A DNA stretch of 64,000 bases, taken from Mycobacterium sp. D16Q14 (lineage in GTDB: Bacteria > Actinomycetota > Actinomycetes > Mycobacteriales > Mycobacteriaceae). The notes beneath the pieces were generated by a model. The model did not search any database. It was not told the DNA's origin and saw nothing but the letters and a program-made list of their open reading frames with translations. Shown piece after piece: positions 17,797 to 25,674 of the stretch (positions are counted from its first letter, which is position 1; the number at the start of each line of letters is the position of its first letter). Position numbers and translations under genes: made by a program. The stretch covers positions 51,927 to 115,926 of the forward strand of contig MAEX01000017.1 of NCBI GenBank assembly GCA_002013415.1, read 5' to 3'.

Positions 17797-18069
17797 GTGA
17801 AGTCTGTGACGATCTTGATCGTGACCAAGGGTGCGTATCAGATCCCCGCCGACCTCGCCTACAACGAGTTCGTCGGGCCGCTTGGGCAGCTCGACGAACA
17901 GAGACTCCTGGAACTCCATGTCCGCTATGGCGAGTGCGACAATCTCTATGCGGATTGGTGCGTTGCGGTCAACGTCCGGCTGGGAACCCTCAAAGACTTT
18001 CGCGAGCGGGGCGAGCACCTAGAGCGTCGCCCGATGAGGCGGTTTGAGATCACCGCCGCCGGCGTGTAG
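17797..18069 (+). CDS. Small hypothetical protein, possible orphan immunity protein or gene remnant
   Basis: A 90-residue ORF from GTG 17797, beginning KSVTILIVTKGAYQIPADLA. There is no convincing ribosome-binding site, so the N-terminus may be missing and this may be the 3' part of a longer gene. Content is soluble, with YADWCVAVNVRLGTLKDFRERGEH near the end. Same strand and spacing pattern as the neighbouring small genes. No family recognised. Confidence 0.5.
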   Translation: MKSVTILIVTKGAYQIPADLAYNEFVGPLGQLDEQRLLELHVRYGECDNLYADWCVAVNVRLGTLKDFRERGEHLERRPMRRFEITAAGV

Positions 18070-18120
18070 GAAAGCCGTTTCGACCGGGCCAACCCGGTGA
18101 AGCCGCCGAAGACGTCGACC

Positions 18121-18144
18121 TTCATCCCTTCATCCCTTCATCCC
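18121..18144. repeat. Tandem repeat, TTCATCCC x3
   Basis: Three perfect copies of the 8-bp unit TTCATCCC directly precede the TTG start of the next ORF. Copy-number change by slippage would shift the reading frame upstream of that ORF. Confidence 0.8.
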
Positions 18145-18145
18145 T

Positions 18146-18613
18146 TTGTCCAAGGGCGATTTTGCGGGAGCCGACTCGCAATACATGGCGTGCATCAACC
18201 TCCTGGCCAGGCAGTTGGTCGGGAGTAGCGTTGATCCCTATCCGCACGCCTCGATGGTGTTTTTGTACCTCGAGAAGGACAGAGATCCCGCGTTCCGAAA
18301 CGACGAGTACGTCTGGGTTCGCAACACGCTTCTCGCTCTCGATGGTGACGATCCAGACGAGGTGATCACGGATAGATCAGCTGTCTACTTCTCCGGGCGT
18401 CCAAGCACAGCGGGCGTCCTATTGCCGAGTGGCCGCATGAAGTTCTTCCATATCACGCCCGGGATGCGAAGCTCAGGCGAGAATCCAGACCCCGAGGTGA
18501 CCCAAGTGCGTGGCGGCGGTGTCACGATGGGGATGCTGGCGGAGGTGACCAACAAGATGCCGGACTGGACTGACAAACTCTTAGAGGACGGCAACTTACA
18601 GGACGGCGAGTAG
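18146..18613 (+). CDS. Hypothetical protein, possible orphan immunity protein or 5'-truncated gene
   Basis: 155 residues from TTG 18146. The frame is open back to 18101 without ATG or GTG, so a truncated gene is possible. The sequence has an SVDPYPHASMVFLYLEKD segment and a C-terminal MGMLAEVTNKMPDWTDKLLEDG helix. No recognised family. It directly follows the 8-bp tandem repeat and precedes the toxin-gene fragment at 18684, which supports it being part of a rearranged toxin/immunity region (inference). Confidence 0.5.
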   Translation: MSKGDFAGADSQYMACINLLARQLVGSSVDPYPHASMVFLYLEKDRDPAFRNDEYVWVRNTLLALDGDDPDEVITDRSAVYFSGRPSTAGVLLPSGRMKFFHITPGMRSSGENPDPEVTQVRGGGVTMGMLAEVTNKMPDWTDKLLEDGNLQDGE

Positions 18614-18683
18614 CGCCTTCCAATTCCGTTCGGATGTAAGCGAACGGGCACAGACACGCTAGAACGTCTTTGCGTGTAGATAG

Positions 18684-18802
18684 TGCCTCGCGCCGCGTAG
18701 GCAAGACGATCAGCAGCAGGGCCCGGATACTCAGGCCCTTGGGCAGGATGCATCCCAAGCGGCGCAAGGGCTTCCGGGTGAGATCCAGACCTATGTGCAG
18801 AT
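18684..18802 (+). pseudogene. Remnant of a second polymorphic-toxin gene (middle region)
   Basis: About 120 bp here is clearly homologous to 27322-27440 inside the large toxin gene: the stretch reading GGGCAGGATGCATC..CAAGCGG.GCAAGGGCTTCCGGG is shared, then CAGAC.TATGTGCAG. In the intact gene this encodes LGQDASQAVQGLPGDIQTYVQ. Here a net 2-nt insertion between the two conserved blocks breaks the frame, and homology stops on both sides. It is the fossil of a related toxin gene. Confidence 0.85.
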
Positions 18803-18889
18803 CTGGGGGATTCAATCCAAACGCTCTTCCAAGACCGCTATGCCAACACCGCAACCCATACTGACTGAACCGAGAAGGATGACCAGACC

Positions 18890-19219
18890 ATGGTGAGAGA
18901 CGAACCACCGAAAATTGATCCGCTCAGGCCAATCCACCGGGCGATCATGAGCAACGACGTCGGAGCGTTTCGTGCTGAGGTTGTGGCCGGCGTTGACACC
19001 AACCTTCCTGGGCCAGAAGACATGACGCCGCTACATATTGCCGCTGAACGCGGAAATATCGAAATCGCTAAGGAACTTCTCGACGCTGGCGCGAACGTCG
19101 ACCCCATCAACGTCTGGGGAAACACGCCGCAGTGGATGTCAATCAGAAAACGCCGGAACTGTCCTGACGGTTCGATGATCAAACTTCTGCTCGACCGGCG
19201 ATGCCAATCCGAACACTAG
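18890..19219 (+). CDS. Ankyrin-repeat protein, probably frameshifted at its 3' end
   Basis: 109 residues from ATG 18890, with ankyrin repeats such as DMTPLHIAAERGNIEIAKELLDAGANVD and NVWGNTPQW. Short ankyrin proteins commonly act as immunity proteins in bacterial polymorphic-toxin loci, and this gene follows the toxin remnant by about 90 nt. The third repeat starts normally (GSMIKLLLD) and then goes out of phase; a one-base shift near 19199 would read GDANPN and stay open to the stop at 19326-19328. The gene may therefore be inactive. Confidence 0.72.
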   Translation: MVRDEPPKIDPLRPIHRAIMSNDVGAFRAEVVAGVDTNLPGPEDMTPLHIAAERGNIEIAKELLDAGANVDPINVWGNTPQWMSIRKRRNCPDGSMIKLLLDRRCQSEH

Positions 19220-19372
19220 CGAGTGGGATAGCCCGCCAGTGCGAACTGTGAGGCTAGTGGCCGGATTTCCCGAAGAATGGGCACAAATCGTCGAGGCTAA
19301 GGCGGCGGAGATGGATACTCGGCGGTAGCTCAGCTTAGAGCGAAGCGGCGAGTATCCAAAGTGACGTGGCAG

Positions 19373-19397
19373 CCAACCGCCAACCGCCAACCGCCAA
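19373..19397. repeat. Short tandem repeat, CCAACCG x3.6
   Basis: Three full copies of the 7-bp unit CCAACCG plus CCAA. It sits in the gap between the ankyrin gene and the small coiled-coil gene; apart from the open frame noted after the ankyrin gene I see nothing else in 19220-19439. Confidence 0.75.
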
Positions 19398-19439
19398 ACC
19401 TGGACCGCGGACCAGCTGCGGCCTTTTGGTTGCCTTCCA

Positions 19440-19718
19440 TCACGGGTTCCCATCGTTGTCACGTGGTGTCGTCGGCCACGCGGTATCCCGTATCACCGGA
19501 AACCGTTGGTGCAGTTGCTTGATGAGCCGCTGGGCTTCGTAGATGTCCTTGCGCATCGCAGCCACGCGGAGTCGGTGGTGCCGGTGTGGGGAGCCGTGGC
19601 GCGGGGTATGTCGGATCAGGTGTTCGGCCTCGGCCATCGACTGCGCTACTTCGTTGACATGCTCATAGAGCGCGACCAGCAGTGTCCGCGCCTGCGCCAC
19701 GGACGAGTCCTCCGACAC
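19440..19718 (-). CDS. Small hypothetical protein, helical
   Basis: A 92-residue ORF from GTG 19718. It is predicted almost wholly helical (ARTLLVALYEHVNEVAQSMAEAEHLI, then a His/Arg-rich HTPRHGSPHRHHRLRV stretch and a second helix DIYEAQRLIKQLHQRF). No family is recognised and the ribosome-binding site is weak. The 19719-20042 gap upstream holds no gene I can support. Confidence 0.45.
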   Translation of the reverse strand: MSEDSSVAQARTLLVALYEHVNEVAQSMAEAEHLIRHTPRHGSPHRHHRLRVAAMRKDIYEAQRLIKQLHQRFPVIRDTAWPTTPRDNDGNP

Positions 19719-20042
19719 TGCAACATACTCTCACACTCATTTGCTAATCCCTCTTGATTGAACTCCCGGAAAATTGTGTACGGTCGTTTTGAAAACTGTG
19801 AGCTGATTGGAGCCCGGTTACCAAGAGTTCCTTCAGGTGTCCGCCCTTCATCGTTAATGCAGGTTTTAGCTGGTGGCTATCGGGTAGCGCAGCGATCCGT
19901 GGTCCGTTACCGAGATAGCTGTACCGAGTCCTCGCCGTTGCCCAGCGAAATGGTGGTACTGCGAGTACGGTAACTTCTCTGTCGTTGCTAGCCGATGGCC
20001 ACACGCAGGCGGCCTTCGGGGCCTTCCGGGGAAGGGGAGTAG

Positions 20043-20498
20043 GTGGTACGCGCCATATGGGAGTTCGAGCACCCGCGCTCAGCGGTGTGGGAGGCGATCC
20101 TCGATCCAGACCAATGGCCGGTAAGCGTGCGGGGATTCCGCCCAGAGCTTGGTGCGAAGTTTGTCATCGGATCGGTGCCGGCCGTGGGGACGGGATACGC
20201 GGGGATGCTGGAATGTCACGTCGTGGAAGTCGCGGCGGGCGAATCCATCTCGGTTGATTCCTTCGCGCCCAAGAGCTGTGGACTCGGTACCCATTGGCGG
20301 TTAACTGGCGAGCTGTATGAGCGTGGTTGCGGTACGTCGGCGGTCACGAATATCTATGGGGTGGATACGGAGGATCCTGAGCAGCGGATCCTGCTGCACT
20401 TCGTCAGCCGGGTCATCTTCTGGATCTACGGGCACGCGGGTGAGGTCCTGGACGAAATGAAACGGCCAACGCGCAGCCTGCCCAACGCGGTCCGATAG
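20043..20498 (+). CDS. SRPBCC-superfamily (START/Bet v1-like) protein
   Basis: A 151-residue protein starting at GTG 20043. The opening VRAIWEFEHPRSAVWEAILDPDQWP and the later ECHVVEVAAGESISVDSF and GTHWRLTGELYE elements have the pattern of SRPBCC-fold proteins: a first strand, then helices with a W-x-x-I-x-D-P-x-x-W motif. It would bind a small hydrophobic ligand; none can be named. It ends the accessory stretch, with more typical host genes following. Confidence 0.65.
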   Translation: MVRAIWEFEHPRSAVWEAILDPDQWPVSVRGFRPELGAKFVIGSVPAVGTGYAGMLECHVVEVAAGESISVDSFAPKSCGLGTHWRLTGELYERGCGTSAVTNIYGVDTEDPEQRILLHFVSRVIFWIYGHAGEVLDEMKRPTRSLPNAVR

Positions 20499-20558
20499 GG
20501 CGACCAGGGTCACGTCAACGCCGCAGTCAGCGCGTGTGACCAGGTCTATCCTGGAGAT

Positions 20559-20828
20559 ATGAAGCGACCACGAAATGTGGCGCGAACTCTCTGCTCGGCA
20601 CTCATTGTCGGAGCTCTGGCTTCAGCGCCATTGATATTGCCCAGCCCCGCAGCGGGTACCGCTCAGGCGACGGTCTGCGCCTCCGCGGGAAACACCGCCA
20701 AATGTGAGGGTGTGCCCAGCTCGGCCTGGTACGGCTACGGCTATTACCCGCCCGGCGCATACTGGGGAGGGCCCGGGTACCCGCCCCTTGCTGCGGGGGC
20801 GGGCATCCCGTTACGGCCTATCCCTTAA
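20559..20828 (+). CDS. Small secreted protein, unknown function
   Basis: 89 residues with a signal peptide (KRPRNVARTLCSALIVGALASAPLILPSPAAGTAQA), then two cysteines (CASAGNTAKC) and a Gly/Pro/Tyr-rich tail (YGYGYYPPGAYWGGPGYPP). Such tails are common in small exported mycobacterial proteins. It overlaps the end of the converging lipoprotein gene by 11 nt. Confidence 0.72.
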   Translation: MKRPRNVARTLCSALIVGALASAPLILPSPAAGTAQATVCASAGNTAKCEGVPSSAWYGYGYYPPGAYWGGPGYPPLAAGAGIPLRPIP

Positions 20829-21534
20829 CGGCGTTGACGGCCTTCACGAAGACGTCAGACAGCTCGTTGCGGTCGACATCACCCATGCCGGACACCGACA
20901 CGGCGTGGTGGTCATCGAGCTGAGCGGAGTAGGCGATCTGCACCATCTCCTTCTCCATGCCGGGCGCGCTGATCTTGATATTCGTTGAGGTACCCGTCGT
21001 CTTCACGCCATCGATGGCAGGCGCGTCAATTTTCTCGCCGGTGCCCTCGGCCATGCCGGCGATCGACAGGCTGAACTTGTCGCACGCTCCGCCGGTGGTG
21101 TCCGCGGGGATCGCGCTGACCGTCTCCATGGCCGCGGCGATGATCATCGTCTTGGACATGGGGTCCCCATTGCCCTTGGCGCCGGTAACACCCTGCATGG
21201 ACGTCCCGGTCACCTGGGGGAAGGCGCCCAGCATCTTGTCGGCGCATTCCTGCGGGGTGAAGGTGGCCTTGTCGAAGATGCCCTTCATCTGATCGAGCAT
21301 CGCCTGAGTCACCGTGGTCTTGGGCTGCACCTCGACGGTGTACCCGGCGGGGAACTGGTCCTTGATGGCGTCGATCTTGGCGATGTCGAAGGTGCTTGCG
21401 GCCGCGGCAGAGGTGGTGGCGCTGCTGCTGGCCGAAGAGCTCGCGGACTCGTCCTTCTTGTCATTGCTCGAACACGCAAGCATCAGCCCGCCAGCCAGCA
21501 CCACGGTGCCGAAAACGGTCAGTGAACGCTTCAT
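20818..21534 (-). CDS. Lipoprotein, DUF5642-like
   Basis: 238 residues. The signal KRSLTVFGTVVLAGGLMLAC has a lipobox ending LMLAC. A Ser/Ala/Thr-rich linker leads to a folded domain with FDIAKIDAIKDQFPAGYTVEVQP, which resembles the DUF5642 group of mycobacterial lipoproteins. Two cysteines (QECADK and GGACDK) may form a disulfide. Likely attached to the outer face of the membrane. Function unknown. Confidence 0.75.
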   Translation of the reverse strand: MKRSLTVFGTVVLAGGLMLACSSNDKKDESASSSASSSATTSAAAASTFDIAKIDAIKDQFPAGYTVEVQPKTTVTQAMLDQMKGIFDKATFTPQECADKMLGAFPQVTGTSMQGVTGAKGNGDPMSKTMIIAAAMETVSAIPADTTGGACDKFSLSIAGMAEGTGEKIDAPAIDGVKTTGTSTNIKISAPGMEKEMVQIAYSAQLDDHHAVSVSGMGDVDRNELSDVFVKAVNAVKG

Positions 21535-21593
21535 ATTGGTAATTCCCCTCTGAGCAGTGCGTTTTCAGGAACCTGGAAGTAGATTCGTACATC

Positions 21594-22325
21594 GTGGCAC
21601 TCGACGGCTCTGCGGAATCTGCCGAACTACCGCATGAATTTGACCACACGCACCCCGACGTGTCCGGGGGATGGTTGCGTGCGGCCACGTTCGGCGCCAT
21701 GGACGGCCTGGTTACCAACACGGCTCTGGTCGCTGGCGTGGGGGCCAGCGGACTGGACACTCAGGCGATCGTGCTGACCGGGGCCGCCAGCCTGGTGGCT
21801 GGTGCGTTCTCGATGGCGCTGGGCGAATTCACGTCGGTATCGACGTCCAATTCGCAGATCGAGCATGAAGCGAGCGTGGAGCGTCGTGCCATCCAGCTGC
21901 ACCCCGAAGCCGAGAAGCAGGAGCTCATCGCCATGCTCGGCGATATCGGGCTCTCGCCGCAGACCGCGACCGCGGCCGCCGACGAGATTCACCAGGACGA
22001 GAACACCGCGGTGACGATTCACCTCACCCGAGAGCTCGGCATCAATCCCAACGACACTCCATCGCCGTGGGTGGCCGCGATCTCCTCATTCGTGACGTTC
22101 TCGGTGGGCGCGGTGGTGCCGCTGATCCCATTCCTGCTGGGATTCGCGTCACTTCTGGCCGGTCTGGTCTGTGGAGGAGTGGGTCTGCTGATCGCCGGAT
22201 GGGTGGCCGGGCGCTTCACGGCCCGAGCTCCGTGGCTGAGTGCCTTGCGGCAGTTGGCGTTTGGTGCCATCGCTATCGGCGCCACGTATCTGATAGGTCA
22301 TTTGATCGGCGTCGCAGTGAATTAG
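21594..22325 (+). CDS. VIT1/CCC1-family transporter
   Basis: 243 residues from GTG 21594. The opening membrane region WLRAATFGAMDGLVTNTALVAGVGASG is the family hallmark, and SMALGEFTSVSTSNSQIEHE marks the end of the first two helices. A charged cytosolic domain (about residues 90-140, with EAEKQELIAMLGDIGLS) and three further helices follow. Family members move iron or manganese out of the cytosol; the metal here is unknown. The gene is divergent from the lipoprotein gene. Confidence 0.87.
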   Translation: MALDGSAESAELPHEFDHTHPDVSGGWLRAATFGAMDGLVTNTALVAGVGASGLDTQAIVLTGAASLVAGAFSMALGEFTSVSTSNSQIEHEASVERRAIQLHPEAEKQELIAMLGDIGLSPQTATAAADEIHQDENTAVTIHLTRELGINPNDTPSPWVAAISSFVTFSVGAVVPLIPFLLGFASLLAGLVCGGVGLLIAGWVAGRFTARAPWLSALRQLAFGAIAIGATYLIGHLIGVAVN

Positions 22326-22388
22326 CGGTGCGCCGGGCGAAGCTGAGAATGTCCTGAGAGCGGGCAAACCTGCTGGCAGAATTGTGAA

Positions 22389-24410
22389 GTGAATTTCACC
22401 AGGGTGCCCCTGAAACCCGATGAACTGGCTCAGGCGGCCGTCATGGCCGCGCTCACCGCCGCCATGGTCATCGTCGGGGTCGCCCTGCCGATTTTGGGCG
22501 CCGTGCAACTACTCGGTGCCGTACCCATGGGTCTGCTGGGATACCGCTACCGCGTCCGCGTGCTGCTGGCCGCCGCCGTGGCCGGCGGTGTCATCGCGTT
22601 TCTGCTTGCCGGGCTAGGCGGTCTCATCGCGATGGCCAATTGCGTCTATATTGGTGGCCTCACCGGCGTCGTGCGCCGACGCGGACACGGCATGCCCCTG
22701 CTGACGGTGCTCGGGGTCATCTGCAGCGCGATCATTGCGGCGCTGGCGGTCGGTGCTCTGGCCCTCTTGAACCGGATGCGCAACCTGCTCTTCGATGCAC
22801 TGCGCGCCTCGCTGGAGGGCCTGTTCAAGATGATCGGCCACCTCCCGCATCTGGAGGGCGTCGGTGTGAACGCGACGAGCGCGATCGACTTCGCGATACG
22901 CAACTGGGTGTGGTTCATCGGCGGCATCGTCTTCGTCTTCGTGCTGTTTAACGCACTGTTCGGCTGGTGGGTGCTCTCTCGCGTGATCCAGCGCCTGGCG
23001 GTGATTCCCGATGTGCACCAGCTCGATCCGCCGACGCCAGCAGGTGCGGTGGGTCCGGTGCCCGCTCGCTTGCGGGATGTGCGATTCCGGTATCCACGCG
23101 GTGAATCCGATGCGCTGGCGCCGCTTTCGATGAGCATCGAGGTCGGTGAGCATGTCGCGATCACCGGTCCCAACGGCTCGGGTAAGAGCACCCTGATGCG
23201 CATCCTGGCAGGGCGTGAACCTACCTCGGGGCAGATCGAGCGGCCGGGTTCGGTGGGGCTCGGCGCCATCGGCGGCACCGCAATCGTCATGCAGCACCCG
23301 GAAAGTCAGGTGCTCGGCACCAAGGTCGCCGACGACGTGGTGTGGGGTCTGCCGGCCGACCACGACGTCGACATCGACAGTCTGCTGCGCGAGGTCGGTC
23401 TGGAGGGGATGGGCGAGCACAGCACCTCCTCACTCTCGGGTGGGGAGCTGCAACGCCTGGCGGTGGCCTCGGCCCTGGCGCGCGACCCCGCCCTATTGGT
23501 GGCCGACGAGATCACCAGCATGGTCGATCCGAAAGGCCGCGAGGACCTGCTCGGCGTGCTGTCGCGGCTTACGGCGCAACACCGGATGTCGGTGGTGCAC
23601 ATCACGCATTTTCAGTCCGAGGCCGCTGCGGCGGACCGTGAGATCGCCCTGCGCGCGGTCAGTGGCAAGACGGCGCGCACGGCGATACAGACCGTGCCCG
23701 TGCCCACTACCACGGCCGCGCGGCCCAATGTCGAGTCACCCGTCGTTCTCGAGTTCGATTCCGTCGCCCACCAGTACGCCAGCGGAACTCCCTGGGCCAA
23801 AACGGCATTGCACGACGTGTCGTTGGCGGTACACGAGGGCGACGGTGTGCTGATTCATGGCGGCAACGGATCGGGCAAGTCGACGCTGGCCTGGATCGCC
23901 GCGGGACTGACCAAACCAACGTCGGGGCAGTGCCTACTGGACGGCAAGCCGGCGTCCGATCAGGTGGGGTCGGTGGCCATCAGTTTCCAGGCGGCCCGCT
24001 TGCAGCTGCTGCGCAGCCGCGTCGACTATGAGATAGCTTCGGCGGCAGGGTTTTCCGCCCGCGACACCGACCGCGTGGTGCGGGCGCTTGCCAGCGTTGG
24101 GCTCGATGCGGACCTCCTCAAGCGTCCCATCGATCAGCTCAGCGGTGGCCAGATGCGCCGGGTGGTGCTGGCCGGGCTGCTGGCGCGTTCCCCGCGTGCC
24201 CTGATTCTCGATGAGCCGCTGGCGGGTCTGGATGCCGAGTCGCAGGCCGGTCTGCTGCGGCTGCTGGTTCAGGTACGCGAGCGGGAGAGGCTCACCATCG
24301 TGGTCATCTCGCACGACTTCGATGGCATGCAGGAACTGTGTCCGCGGACCGTGCATCTGCAATCCGGGGTGCTGCTGGCCGAATCGGTGGGGTCGGGGAG
24401 CCGCTCATGA
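22389..24410 (+). CDS. ECF transporter fusion: membrane S-like domain plus two ATPase domains (Rv2326c homologue)
   Basis: 673 residues from GTG 22389. Residues 1-200 are a hydrophobic domain of about six helices, probably the substrate-binding S component. Two ABC ATPases follow: the first with GPNGSGKST and LSGGE, the second with GGNGSGKST, LSGGQMRRVVLAG and LDEPLAGLD. The first ATPase has VADEITSMVD in its Walker B/D loop. It uses ATP to import a small solute such as a vitamin; the substrate is not evident. The next gene, the T component, overlaps its stop by 4 nt. Confidence 0.88.
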   Translation: MNFTRVPLKPDELAQAAVMAALTAAMVIVGVALPILGAVQLLGAVPMGLLGYRYRVRVLLAAAVAGGVIAFLLAGLGGLIAMANCVYIGGLTGVVRRRGHGMPLLTVLGVICSAIIAALAVGALALLNRMRNLLFDALRASLEGLFKMIGHLPHLEGVGVNATSAIDFAIRNWVWFIGGIVFVFVLFNALFGWWVLSRVIQRLAVIPDVHQLDPPTPAGAVGPVPARLRDVRFRYPRGESDALAPLSMSIEVGEHVAITGPNGSGKSTLMRILAGREPTSGQIERPGSVGLGAIGGTAIVMQHPESQVLGTKVADDVVWGLPADHDVDIDSLLREVGLEGMGEHSTSSLSGGELQRLAVASALARDPALLVADEITSMVDPKGREDLLGVLSRLTAQHRMSVVHITHFQSEAAAADREIALRAVSGKTARTAIQTVPVPTTTAARPNVESPVVLEFDSVAHQYASGTPWAKTALHDVSLAVHEGDGVLIHGGNGSGKSTLAWIAAGLTKPTSGQCLLDGKPASDQVGSVAISFQAARLQLLRSRVDYEIASAAGFSARDTDRVVRALASVGLDADLLKRPIDQLSGGQMRRVVLAGLLARSPRALILDEPLAGLDAESQAGLLRLLVQVRERERLTIVVISHDFDGMQELCPRTVHLQSGVLLAESVGSGSRS

Positions 24411-25213
24411 CGACGACACGTGCACCGCGCCGCCCGGTGGTACTGCTGCGCCCGGTCCCCGGTACCTCCCCGATCCATGAGCTGTGGGCCGGAACCAAAC
24501 TTATTGCGGTCTTCCTTATTTCGGTGCTGCTGACACTGTTCCCCACGTGGACGGCAATCGGCGCGGTGGCGGCTCTGGTGATCATCACCGCGTGGTTGGC
24601 CCATATCCCGCGCGGTGCGATGCCCACCATCCCGATCTGGATGGTGGCCCTGGTGATCGGTGGCAGCCTCACGGTGTTCTTCAGCGGCGGGCCGCCCTTC
24701 TGGCATATCGGCGGGATGACTATCGGATTCCACGGTGTGCTCGCGGTGGCACGCACCACCGCAGTGGCGATTGTGCTGCTCGGCACGGGAGCCATGGTGT
24801 CGTGGACGACGAATGTCTCCGAGATCGCACCCGCCGTGGCCATGCTGGGACGGCCGTTGAAGGTCTTCGGGATTCCGGTCGACGAGCGCGCCGCCACTCT
24901 GGCGCTCGCACTGCGCTCGTTCCCCATGTTGTCCGACGAGTTCCGGGTGCTCATCGCGGCGCGCAAGCTGCGCCCACCACAGGTGCACGAGGGCAGACGC
25001 GGGCTGCGATGGGTGGCCGAGGTGGTCGACATGCTGACCGCGGCAATCACCGTCGCCTTGCGACGTGCCTCCGAGATGGGGGATGCCATCACCGCGCGCG
25101 GCGGCACCGGGCAGATCGCGGCGCATCCGACACGGCCGGGCCCGCGTGATGCGGTCGCGTTACTGATCATCATCGCGGTCGGAACCGCCGTCGTATTGTT
25201 CGAGGTGCTGTAG
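24407..25213 (+). CDS. ECF transporter transmembrane (T) component (Rv2325c homologue)
   Basis: ATG 24407 overlaps the upstream stop (ATGA), giving 268 residues. The protein has several hydrophobic helices (TKLIAVFLISVLLTLFPTWTAIG, IPIWMVALVIGGSLTVFF). The cytosolic coupling region carries the EcfT-type A-R-[KR] motif seen as LIAARKLRPP, and a second Ala-Arg element near AITARGGTG. It couples the double ATPase to the membrane. Together the two genes make a complete ECF importer in only two polypeptides. Confidence 0.87.
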   Translation: MTTTRAPRRPVVLLRPVPGTSPIHELWAGTKLIAVFLISVLLTLFPTWTAIGAVAALVIITAWLAHIPRGAMPTIPIWMVALVIGGSLTVFFSGGPPFWHIGGMTIGFHGVLAVARTTAVAIVLLGTGAMVSWTTNVSEIAPAVAMLGRPLKVFGIPVDERAATLALALRSFPMLSDEFRVLIAARKLRPPQVHEGRRGLRWVAEVVDMLTAAITVALRRASEMGDAITARGGTGQIAAHPTRPGPRDAVALLIIIAVGTAVVLFEVL

Positions 25214-25233
25214 CGCGAGGCTTAGCGTTTGGC

Positions 25234-25281
25234 GGCGTTTAACGCCTTTGTTGAAGTAGCCCTTGCTATTTCGATAGCAAG
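25234..25281. terminator. Two hairpins after the ECF operon, one with a TTCG tetraloop
   Basis: GGCGT-TTA-ACGCC followed by TTTG lies at 25234-25250, and CTTGCTAT-TTCG-ATAGCAAG at 25262-25281 is a perfect 8-bp stem with a TTCG loop. They sit between the ECF genes and the toxin gene and probably end upstream transcription. The rest of 25214-25674 is open in the toxin frame from 25303 but its composition and lack of start argue against coding; I see no other gene there. Confidence 0.6.
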
Positions 25282-25674
25282 TCACGTCGTCGTCGTCGGT
25301 GGGTGCCGCGTCGACGTCTGGTGCCCCAAGATGGCGTCAGAAGTTGCCTCTTCAGGGTGCTTGTCCACCACGGTTGGGCACCTTCGATGCAAGATGCCGT
25401 TGGACTAGGCGTTCCTGGGGACGAAGCCCGATGGGGAGCGTTGAGTCCGTCTGTACCGGATTTACGACCGTCGCTACCTGCGTCATCCTTTCATGATCTT
25501 GAATTTGCTGTTGTCGCGGCCTGCTTGACGTTCCGTCTGCCGTGCGGGTTCTGGGCAGCGATATCGCAGGTCATCCATCCGCCCCATTTTCTTTGCCATG
25601 TAGTTCGACAGGTGGCTTATGCATGGGTATTGTCGCCATTAACTAGTTGCCATACATGGCTGGAGGGGTCAGTG

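Noticed and set aside
18661..18864. 64-residue ORF starting in the toxin remnant (18670-18864)
   Set aside because: It reads an out-of-frame strand of the remnant and has no protein-like composition.
25303..25674. Open extension upstream of the toxin ATG
   Set aside because: The translation is Cys/His/Pro-rich without a signal or motif, and a good ribosome-binding site precedes ATG 25675.
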